NCBI GenBank assembly: GCA_002270565.1
Contig: NQMI01000115.1
Span: forward strand, 16,323 to 80,322
From: Stenocarpella maydis
Taxonomy: Eukaryota > Ascomycota > Sordariomycetes > Diaporthales > Diaporthaceae
Direction of reading: 5' to 3'
Length of the DNA stretch: 64,000 bases
A program made the translations under genes and the position numbers. Below, in pieces: positions 55,246 to 64,000 of this stretch; position 1 is the stretch's first letter, and the number at the start of each line of letters is the position of its first letter. The notes beneath the pieces were generated by a model. That model made no database searches. It saw nothing but the letters and a program-made list of their open reading frames with translations, and was not told where the DNA came from.

Positions 55246-56364
55246 TCACGAGCAGCAGATAGTTGGCTCTTCGGCGGCACTTGTGTTCGGCCGCTGGCCC
55301 TCTGATAGCGTCTCCCATGAGAAGATAAAAGCGCCCAAGTATGCGCCGACGATGATTGACAGTATTATGAACCCATTATAATTCATCACAAGCCTGTGTC
55401 CCAGGTTGAGCACTCGTCAGTATTCTTCGGCTTCCACGGGCGTGCCGTGGGCGTTATTGTAGGTGCCTAAGCCACTCACATCATAACAAAGTACGCCACG
55501 GTGAACTGTGCCGCATGGAGCAGCGCCCTGATCATCTGATGCCACGCGTTGGGCCGGAATGGAGCAGAGCAAACTTGGTCCCCGGCCGTGACAACACTTA
55601 TTCCCCCAACGGCAGCAGCAGTAGCGCTCCGGGCAGCCCGCGCAGCCAGGCCCGTCTTCTCCCTGATGGGAACGGCGGCGTCACCGCCGCCCACGACCCC
55701 GTTCCGCTTAGGTGTTACGAGGGCTGTGACGCTGGACTTCCTAGACCCATTACAGCACTCGCCCGGTGCCATGACGGGAGCCGGCAGCGTGTGGTGGTTC
55801 GCATCCATCGGGGCCGTTGGGGAAACGTGGTGGTACCGTGCCAGGGCAACCTCCCTGTGCTTCTGGATGAGATACCGGTCAAACTGCTTCGTGCTGCGGC
55901 GGAGGGCCTCGAGAGCCATGACGAGGAGGATGACGCCGAAGCAGGTGCCCACCATGGCTGCTGAGGACGCGATCTGCCATTGCGGTGTGATGAAGCATGC
56001 GCCGATAGTGTGCCAGTTCCAGAGCATCTGTAGAGAGGGGTCACGTATGTCAGCCGCTTAATAAATCGCTGATGTTAGACATGGAAGAGCAGCACGTGTA
56101 GACTGCCGCATGTCGCCGTCCTACAGGACCCAAGCTGCGCACCTGTATTTCACAGACCCTTCCAGCACTTCCCATAACATTGCTCATGCTCATTCCCATC
56201 GACCCCATGCCAGTTGCCATGGCTGCTGCAGTTGTAGTGACCGTGATAGTTGCCGTAGTTGTCGCTGTCGATGAGAGAGACAAGGCCGTTGCGCTCGTCG
56301 ATGTAGACAGCGTCGTTGGCGTTGAGCCCACCGTCGTCCCCATATCCATGCCCGGCATGTCCAT
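55246..56364 (-). CDS. CTR-type copper transporter
   Basis: Three exons, 56364-56143, 56027-55480 and 55393-55246, with introns of 115 and 86 bp encode 305 residues. The N terminus has Met-rich copper-binding motifs (MDMPGMDMG, and MGSMGMSMSNVMG before TM1) around a Ser/Thr-rich stretch. TM1 follows after MLWNWHTIGACFITPQWQIA. A long cytosolic loop of about 100 residues holds a Cys pair (GECCNGS). TM2 contains MMLVM, the MxxxM copper motif formed across the second intron (YFVM-MLVMNYNGF). TM3 has GAYLG, the GxxxG packing motif. The tail ends in a vicinal cysteine pair (TICCS). It would import Cu(I) at the plasma or vacuolar membrane as a trimer. Confidence 0.92.
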
Positions 56365-57434
56365 GTTGACTCTCCTATTGTAGTGCACAATTAGTCGAAT
56401 GCAATCCCCACGCATCAGAATTATGGTCTGGAGGCTCTCACCGACCAAAGGGGCAGAACCAATGTCAAAAGCGGAGAGCATGCCGGACTGGGGCAAAAGG
56501 CTGGGTGGAGCAGGCTCTTCCGGGGGCCTCTAATCTCCTGGAACAAAGGCAGGAGATGGTTCGCTCTCCTGGGTCATGCGCAGAAAGGATCGTTCGGGCT
56601 GGTCCCGAGGGAGAACACGGATATCTAAAATTGGACCGAGACAAAAGAGTCAGACGCGGGAGCGGGCAGCGGGAGACTCTGACGGAGGTGGAAGATCCAG
56701 GTCGAGATCAAGAAAGTCGAATCCCCACGCACGGCAGGCAGCTTTGCATGTATGCATGCATGACCTTGGTGTGTGTGAAGAGAACAGAGAACGGAGACGA
56801 GAAGAGTCAAGTCGACTCCACTTCTGCCGAACTTTGGTGCAGAACATGTGGAATGGCAGGCTCGACTTGCAACTGGGTTGGGTGAGTACTTCAGTAGGTA
56901 CGCAGGTGTGCCAGGCAATTCGGTCCCTTCCGTTCTGTGATTGCCACGACGCCCAATATTCCCCAGTACAAAGACTCATTGGAATGGTACTTGACAAGCC
57001 CAAGTCAACACGTCCAGTGTCCAGTGTCTTCCCACCAGTCACATCTACACTGGTTACCGATCAGTTCAATCTCTTTGCAATGGCTGTTGCCAGCCAGTTG
57101 CCAACTGTGGCGGTAAAAGAAATCGGACTGGCTCATTCGCTGCTGTTATATGCCCGGCAACACAATACACAGAGAGCAGAGACAAGCCTAGTTGCGACGA
57201 CACGCCCCCCGTAGAGCAGTCCTTTGTCCTTTTGCCCTGCGGCAACCACCACCATTCGGTGCTACCACACGCAAAATGGGACTGGCCAGCCATACCGGAA
57301 AGCAATTAACTCTTCAGCCCAACGCCACACACCCTCGTGCCAGGTGCCGATAATTATAACTTGGATCAGACTGGACAATATAATGCGCAAAACCACAGGC
57401 TCGCAAAAAACAGCGTGGTGGGGCCGGTGGGCAA
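56365..57434. other. Intergenic, no gene seen
   Basis: Between the copper transporter and hemerythrin-like genes. The frames present are antisense or overlapping shadows without family likeness. Confidence 0.5.
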
Positions 57435-58491
57435 CTACGCCTTGGCCTTGCCGCCCTGCAGGGCATACAGCTCCCTCCTTGCGCCCGAGGCGTCGCAGCT
57501 GGAGAACTTCCAGTAGTTGCCGTTGATCCACCCGCCGATGTTGATCAGCCCCCACTTGATAGGCGCGGGGATGGGCGGCCAGTTTGCCCACTGGCCCTCC
57601 TCGAACTGGGCGGAGCGGTCCAGGTTCAGCAGGAAGAAGGGGACGACGTCCGTCGTTCCCGCCTTGGTCACCGTGTTCTTGCCCCAGCTCTTAAAGGTGC
57701 TGGATGCCTCGGCGGCCCGGGGTGTGTCTGCCGCTGGGGCGTTCGGGTGCTCGGCAAGGGCTGCGATGGTCTTGATCTCGGAGTGGAAGTGATTCTCAAA
57801 GTTGGCGGCGAAGCCGTCCATGATGCGCAGGAGCTCCGTCGCATCCAGGGTGTGCGGGTTTGGCTGCACAGAGAGCAGGTACTTGTTCAGCTCAGCGAGG
57901 CCGGGGAGGAATGATTCTGCCGAGGGCGCGTGTCAGCGTGCTGTGCTCTGCATCTGTCTGGCCGACGGCTTGCTACGTACCGTGCTCCTTATGTGTCTCC
58001 TCGAATACGGCCTTGTCCTCGAGAAGCTCCTCGATCTTGGTGAATAGGGTCTCTTCCTCGTCATCGTGGTGCGACTTGACGAACTTGAACCAGGTCAAGG
58101 CGTAGCCGATGAAGTCGGCCTTGTCCGCGTCTTGGACGTGTGGCGCCTGCAGGTAGATGCTGTTGTATCCCCTGAAGATGGAGTTGTGCAACAGGGCCAT
58201 ATGTGTTGCGCCAGTACTAAAGAGGTCCGTCTGCAATGCGCAGACCACGAGCAATGCGTATTAGCCATCTTGTCCCCGTTGCGCCGGGAGGGTGGGCAGA
58301 TCCGGAGGAGCCGGGGCAGGGCACACCTTCTTGGTCTCGAACTGGGGGGTAGCAACAAGCTTCATGGGCTGATCGGCCCAGGGCTTGGATCCGGAGACTG
58401 GAGCTGTGGTCATCATGAACGGTGATCGAGAGACAAAGACGCCGAACAGGAGTGTGGCAAGGCCAAGCAAAACAGTCAATGGAGAAGGCAT
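57435..58491 (-). CDS. Membrane-anchored hemerythrin-like (HHE) protein
   Basis: Three exons, 58491-58327, 58230-57981 and 57916-57435, with introns of 96 and 64 bp encode 298 residues. An N-terminal hydrophobic segment (MPSPLTVLLGLATLLFGVFV) is followed by Pro/Lys-rich sequence. The four-helix hemerythrin-like bundle has histidine/acid motifs in order: THMALLHNSIFRG, FVKSHHDDEEETLFTKIEEL, FEETHKEHGESFLPGLAELN and FAANFENHFHSEIKTIAALA. These would hold a di-iron site. The C-terminal 100 residues contain NLDRSAQFEEGQWANWPPIP and KWGLINIGGWINGNYWKFSS, a tail common in fungal members. Possible roles are oxygen, NO or iron sensing or binding; none is established here. Confidence 0.88.
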
Positions 58492-60302
58492 GCTGGCGGT
58501 CCAGGGAATGATATTTGGAATGCGGCTGCCCTCCAGGAGTCTGCCGATATATACGTATGCCAGCTCACTGCTTCGCGGCAATGGTACTACTGGATGCTGT
58601 TTGGGGACGGACACATGATAATAATAAATGGCACCATCGGGGCTGTCGTACGACCCCTCGCCTCGGCTCATGCTTTTGCTTATCAAGCTCGGGCCTGGCT
58701 TGCCCTGTCTGCCGCCTGCCAGAGATCGGTGCTTCAATGTTCAGGTGCTGCAGGCACAGAAGTGGTGGCTAAACAGGCATCCCCGTTGGTAATTCTCAGC
58801 GTCTCATTGGGCCAACACGACCTGCAGCGGGGATGGGAGCTCCAGGCTGTTCCCACCCGCTCCCGGGGAAGCCGCCGATCCCCCTCGGAGCTCACGCGCC
58901 TTCTCTTCGGCCGAGGTCCCCAGTCCGGCTGTATATAATCGGACATGAAGCATCAATGCCTGGAGCCTGACGATTGTCGAGCGTATGGTAGTCGGCCAGA
59001 AAAGCGGAGCAGGCTTGACACCCTGCATCTCCCTAGATCTCTTACTGGATACGGAACGTGGCAGGGAACCACGAGGTCTGTAACGTCCCGGGCTGATGGT
59101 ACTCCAAAAGGAACACGGAATCGTAGCCCGAGGTCGCGAATTTCTTTCTCTTGTTTCTCCCCCTTCCCTTACCATTAAACCCATGCCCACTACTGAATTA
59201 TGTTACTGCCTGTAGCTACTGTCTAAAGCGATGGATGGACATGTATTATCTCTTGTCCCAGTAGTACAACCGCAGGAGATTTCACAAGGCCGATGGCTCT
59301 AGAGAAGATATTCCGTGTGCTACATAGAAACATTGGCAATCCCATGCATGATCCTAGGATAACTAGTAATATGTTCCCAGACTCCGAAGAGGTATACATG
59401 TCTTTGTAGTAGTACGCCTGTCCGCCTCTGAGCCGACCTCAACAGCTCGAAGGTTGGTGTAACAACGGTTCTCCGTGATCAAATTGAATATTGTCTCGGA
59501 GAGGAACGCTATCTGTAGTGCTGAACTTCTTCCGGAAACCTTTTGAGCCGTACCGAGGTCAGGCCTATCTAATTGGTGGTTTTGTTGGTTTTGTGACGGG
59601 GTTAAAACGAAACCAACAACTAAGCCAGGTACCGGAATTGCCCAACACTGACTGACTCGCAAAAGACTCAATCACAAGTGTCCGAGAGTATTCAGACCAT
59701 TCACAGAAGTGTAAACTAGAACGTGGATGACTAGGTCCAAACATGCACTTCCTCAAATGATATTTGACGTTGCAGGCGGCCCAGAGAGTTGCCAGCGGGG
59801 AACGCAGCACGAGAATGGTTGGACATGACTCCACGAAACTAGAAAAGTGCGGAGGTTGCAACTGTGGGCACAAGTCATCGTTCCGTGGAACCCCGCTCTA
59901 TAAATCGCTCGTGGACTCGAACACTTCGGACTACAGTATCATGGCGCACGAAGTTGAGTGGAAAACCGACCCGCTGAGGCCGCGAGGCACCACTCTGCGC
60001 GTCAGTCATTGTGTTTAATCGACGACCAAAGGCGTATGAAAGTGGACTTTATTGTTTTTGGCCGGCGCTCCATTGTTTTCTTGGGCTCCAGTGAGTGGAC
60101 TCCAGAAGAAGGCCTCCTGATGTTTGCGTCTCCATGATATCACGACGTTTTCGCGACTGCAGCTCACGATGGCACTTTTCGTTTTCTTTTCTTCACGCAT
60201 CATCGTCACTCGCACGCAATCACTGTCACGCTCATCACGCTCATCACGCTCACACTCGCAGAAGGAAAGAAGAAGAAAAAAAAAAAAAAAGACAGACAAG
60301 TA
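58492..60302. other. Intergenic, 1.8 kb
   Basis: Between the hemerythrin-like and methyltransferase genes. A TCACGCTCATCACGC repeat occurs near 60228-60250 and an A run at 60274-60289, close to the methyltransferase 3' end. No gene seen. Confidence 0.55.
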
Positions 60303-60956
60303 TCACAGGACCCTGAGGACGACAAAGGTGGCCGTCACCCCGCAGCCCTTCCTGTAGTCCCCGGACTCGGAGCTCAGCACCTTGGCCTTGCCGCCCGTCT
60401 CGAGCGCGGCCACCTCGGCCCTGAAGCCCTGGCTCTCCCAGATGTCGTCCAGCACGGTGGCGACGACGACGCCGCCGCGGCGGGTGACCCTGACGAGCTC
60501 CTGCAGCGCCTGGGGCCCCACGTGCGTGTGCGTGAAGGTGCCGACGCACACGACGACGTCGTAGGAGCCGTCGGCGACCTCGAGCGGCTTGTTGAGGTCC
60601 GTGGTCTGCAGCGCCTCGTACGCGCCGGACTGCCGGGCCACGGCAAGCATGCCTGGACTCAGGTCCCGCCCGTCGATATGCTTGGCCCCGAGCCGCGCGA
60701 GCTCGACGCCCGCCAGCCCAGTGCCGCACCCGGCGTCCAGGAGCCGGAGGCCAGGGCTGATGGTGGGGGTCCCCAGCGCCTTCGCCACCAGGCGAGCGAC
60801 GGCCGCCGGGCCGACGTAGTTCTGGGACGCGTCGCGCAGGTCAGAGTCATAGGTGGCTGCCCAGGCGTCGTACACCTCCTGCGCCTCGGCGGCGTCCTTG
60901 AGTAGGTAGGAGCGGGTGAGGTGGGGGTTGTTGGCGGTGTTGGTGGTGACGGACAT
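60303..60956 (-). CDS. Small class I SAM-dependent methyltransferase
   Basis: A single exon of 217 residues from MSVTTNTANNPHLTRSYLL. It has a Rossmann-type class I methyltransferase core. Motif I is LRLLDAGCGTGLAGVELARL, the acidic end of beta 2 is in HIDGRDLSPGMLAVAR, motif post-I/II is ADGSYDVVVCVGTFTHTHVG, and motif III is LQELVRVTRRGGVVVATVLD. The opening YDAWAATYDSDLR resembles the Williams-Beuren (METTL27)-like group. The substrate is unknown, and no pathway neighbour suggests one. GC content is high. The ATG is preceded by A-rich sequence typical of a fungal start. Confidence 0.88.
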   Translation of the reverse strand: MSVTTNTANNPHLTRSYLLKDAAEAQEVYDAWAATYDSDLRDASQNYVGPAAVARLVAKALGTPTISPGLRLLDAGCGTGLAGVELARLGAKHIDGRDLSPGMLAVARQSGAYEALQTTDLNKPLEVADGSYDVVVCVGTFTHTHVGPQALQELVRVTRRGGVVVATVLDDIWESQGFRAEVAALETGGKAKVLSSESGDYRKGCGVTATFVVLRVL

Positions 60957-63900
60957 ATTGAATTTGGGTGGTCAACAGATGGTGGCTAAGTGTGTGCTTT
61001 GGGGGTTGTGGAAACGAGTGAGGATCTCGTGTGTGTGTGTGTGTGTGCGCGCTGTGGTATGCTTGGGCTTGTGGAGGTGGATGTTGAATGTGCGGCACAG
61101 CCATCAGCCTCTCGGTCGACCGCGAGGACGACGGGCTTTAAATATTCAGATCAACACCAAGCAACACCACTCTGACGGACCACATTGGCGGATGCCGACA
61201 ACATCGAAGGCTCGGCATGTCCAAGATCAGCACTATGGTCCCACGGACTGCATAAGGTGCTCGCATCCATTGTGATCAATTGGCCGACGAGGGAATAGCT
61301 TGGATGCTCAAACCTTTTAGCTACATGGTGTACCATGTCGAGAACCCACCTTGGTGTCGTTCGGCCATACAGCAGGCGCACTGGCTACACCTCGGAACAA
61401 AGGAACTGCAATCCGCAGGCGATGTGACGCACCTGGGAAAGCTCAATCCCCTGCATGCAAATGGCGCAATCATTTGCATGTAGTTCGTTGCTGGCCGGAG
61501 AACAGGAGTTCTCAAGTTAGACTCTGGGTTATTAGCAGAGTGTGATGGCCCCTGGCAAGATGAACACCGCCTGGCTGGCCTAAAGAAGATTTTTTAAATC
61601 CTTTTTTATCCCCGTTATGCTGAATTATATATAATTTGAGCTTATTATAAAAGCAGAACTAAAAAGAAGAGTTAATTTTTTATAAAAAAAATTAATTAAC
61701 TATTTACTTTTTTTCAAAGTTTTTTTAATTATTAAAATATTTATTAGTTTTATATTTTTTTAAAAAAAAAGTTGATAATAATTATATATTATCTTACCCT
61801 AGACCTGAATTGGTCTAGTGTAGTGTTAAAAGCCTCATGGGACCTGCATATTGCATTTACTCGACAGACCGTGGCGGGCCTTGTAGTGGGCACCGGTCAT
61901 GTGGGTCTGCACAAGTGCTCAAGCACAGCCTGGAACCACCCATTGTAATGGACCTGGGTGAGAGTGACTGACGGCGCAAGTCCTTCCACGCTATCCTCAA
62001 CTTAGTCCTGTCGTTTATTATAAGCACTCGTCGTGCTCGAGGAAGCGATCTAAGTCGTCGAGGCCAAACCGCCCACACTGGGGGCTGCCTGCCGCCGTGG
62101 CCCCTTTGGGCTAGAGAGGATGCAGTCTCGCTCCTTAATCCTGCTGGGACACCAACATTGACGTCACAGGATTATTCTCAAGCCTCTCTCTCCTTCTCTT
62201 TGTGACTCCCTAGGGAATAATAAATGGGCCGTAAGAAGAGGAGGGGATCCGCGTACATATGTACTCGCCCCGGAACAGGTGGGTACCTCGTAACTTTCTA
62301 CTGCCTTACACTAGTGTACTGTGCATTGTGCTGACCAGCCCACCCTCGACTCGGCCGTGGGGCAGTGGGGTGGGCAAGTGCAGTTATTTATGTGCCCACA
62401 TGCATGCGACATGTCTCGCTGTACTTGGCTATCATATGACACTGCTGGGATCAAAGCCCTTGGCACACCAGAATGCCGCGGGGAAAAGGTGGCGCCGGAA
62501 TGTGTTGGCGCGTCCCGCCGAGGGTAGCCGGCTCTGGCAGGCTGACAGGTCGGTACGGTGCCGTTCGAGCACGTCCGGATGGGGGGTTTAAGGGGTGGGG
62601 ACCGGAATCCTGCTTTGTCCACGCATCCCGTACCGTTCGGGCGAGAAGCGCCGAACTCGTCCGTCGTCAACGAGGGGAGACGTGAGCCCCGTACGCGCCT
62701 GGAAATCCTCAAAATTCGTAGGAGCAACAGCCATGCATATACTTGCACAAGACTACGTATTGCCTCTGGAACGGTTGCGCGTTAAAAGACGTTTCCTACG
62801 GATGGCGATGATGCTGCCATCCTCCCGGCTTGCTCATCCCTTTTCGCCGTAGCTGTCCAGCTCCCGGAGTTGCGAGCCTGCAGGGAAGATGCGCGACCGC
62901 ACCACATCTTTTGGCCCTGACCTATGGTGCTGTGAACAGCTGCATGAGACTGATGCAGTGTGACGTAAAGAGCATCTTCAAGGGCTTGGATTCTCGCTGA
63001 GAAAGGAGTCCAAGCAGGCAAGCATTGCTGTATTCAAGTTGAAGAAAGACCGGGCCACCTGGTGTTTACAGGTCCTTCCCCGCAGCGCCCAGCTCGAGGT
63101 GGATTTTCAAAAGGCGTGGGATTTAGAACGATTTGTTTCACTATTACTAAAATGTATGGCTGTGCTACGCTCTCTGGTCTACAGGTGCTGTGTAAGGACG
63201 CCTTCTACCGACGGCTAGAACTCGTCGGCTCCCGCGTTCTTGGATACGGATGTGACAACAGCCCCCATCCATCCCACGCCCGATGCTGCGTCGGTGAGGG
63301 GTACCAGGTTCTGGCTATTTTCTGAAATTAATCGCACTCCACAGCAGGCACTTGTTAACCTCGGCTTGCCCTGAAACAATATGCCGTGCCAATCTCCACA
63401 GGCAGCGTGGTCATCCCGCTGTTGTATTTCGCGGGCATACAATCTGGTTGCTATTCATAGGTAACCGGCTACATACCTAACTAAATACCTATCCTGACTC
63501 CTGAAAGCATTCATAGCCTGGTGAATATGCTCTCCCCAGCTACCTAGCTAACCCGCGGCACACCCAGTAATTCTGCGCTTGAGCAGATAAACAACGTTGA
63601 ACTGGTTGACTGAAGCCACGGCCGTCACGGCCTGATATTCCTTGCTTCCAGCCGCAGGTTCCGCAGTGCCATGAGCAATGAGGCTCCCGTTTCGAGGGAA
63701 GTATATATCATGAGGAGACACGGCCAATCATCATAGGTATGACTACCGAAGAGTGCAAGCGCAAAGGGCTTTTGCTTTGAACTTGAATGACCGAGTTTGC
63801 ATTCAAGTGCCAATCTCAACAACATCACATATTCTTATGTCTGGCAGTGATAATTTTGTCCGGAGTAGGGGGAATACTCAACCATGTCCGAAGTCCCTAC

Positions 63901-64000
63901 CGCTTACCCGTAGTTATTGATCGGATGTGTTGAAAACGGGGGCGGTGGCAGAACACAATCTATGGCCAAATAGTTTGCTGCTGCCACTCCCTCATCCTCT
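60957..64000. other. Gene-poor end of window
   Basis: 3 kb without a supported gene. It contains a (GT)n microsatellite at about 61028-61046, an AT-rich relic at about 61585-61800, and CTAGGTA-like fragments near 63460-63550. Short frames overlap on both strands and resemble no family. A gene could begin just beyond the edge. Confidence 0.5.
61585..61800. repeat. Short AT-rich relic
   Basis: About 215 bp of nearly pure A/T inside GC-normal DNA, with abrupt edges and dense TTAA/TTTTT runs. It looks like the remains of a RIP-mutated insertion, too decayed to classify. Confidence 0.5.

Noticed and set aside
55440..58500. A metal-homeostasis cluster of copper transporter and hemerythrin-like protein
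   Set aside because: Two genes on one strand 1.1 kb apart are not enough, and no shared promoter motif was seen.

Overview
The window is nuclear DNA of a filamentous ascomycete, most likely a Sordariomycete. Compact genes carry short GT-AG introns (47 to about 240 bp, often with a CTAAC/CTGAC branch site). GC-rich genes sit beside very AT-rich blocks. Transposon copies in those blocks have TGG changed to TAG/TAA and GAT to AAT, the trace of repeat-induced point mutation (RIP). The species cannot be named from the sequence. No tRNA, rRNA or CRISPR was recognised.

1-15.5 kb: a small secondary-metabolite island lies between two RIP-degraded transposon blocks. The island (3.7-8.3 kb) holds an EthD-family decarboxylase, a DUF1772 anthrone oxygenase, a questin oxidase-like (DUF4243) Baeyer-Villiger enzyme and a small ABM-domain protein, arranged as two divergent pairs. 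The first three match consecutive tailoring steps of the emodin/questin (anthraquinone to benzophenone/xanthone) pathways. No polyketide synthase, thioesterase or pathway regulator is in the window. The two divergent promoters carry four AflR-type TCG-N5-CGR sites. The left block contains a large inverted repeat with one clean and one RIP-mutated arm. The right block is about 6.5 kb, has roughly 200-bp terminal inverted repeats, and holds a Ty3/gypsy gag relic, a long TTTA microsatellite and a short telomere-like tract.

15.5-32.7 kb: a small conserved hypothetical gene, then a complete but RIP-inactivated pogo/Fot1-like element (41-bp TIRs, TA duplication). Next comes a giant gene for a disordered protein of about 3,480 residues with a 27-bp minisatellite. 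A four-TM MARVEL-like membrane protein gene ends only 37 bp upstream of it.

32.7-46.3 kb: housekeeping genes for an Ent3-type epsin, a dual-targeted cyclophilin and Pol III subunit RPC6, then an unrecognised 792-residue protein and a frameshifted F-box/LRR-like remnant.

46.8-61 kb: genes mostly for the cell surface and environment, namely a Kre9/Knh1-type GPI protein, a secreted CE1 esterase, a Zn2Cys6 regulator, a CTR copper transporter, a membrane-anchored hemerythrin-like protein and a small SAM methyltransferase. All six are on the minus strand and separately spaced. The last 3 kb hold no gene that can be supported.

Exon coordinates were derived by eye from splice signals, reading frame and family alignment. 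They are internally consistent (total lengths divisible by three) but not tested by transcripts.
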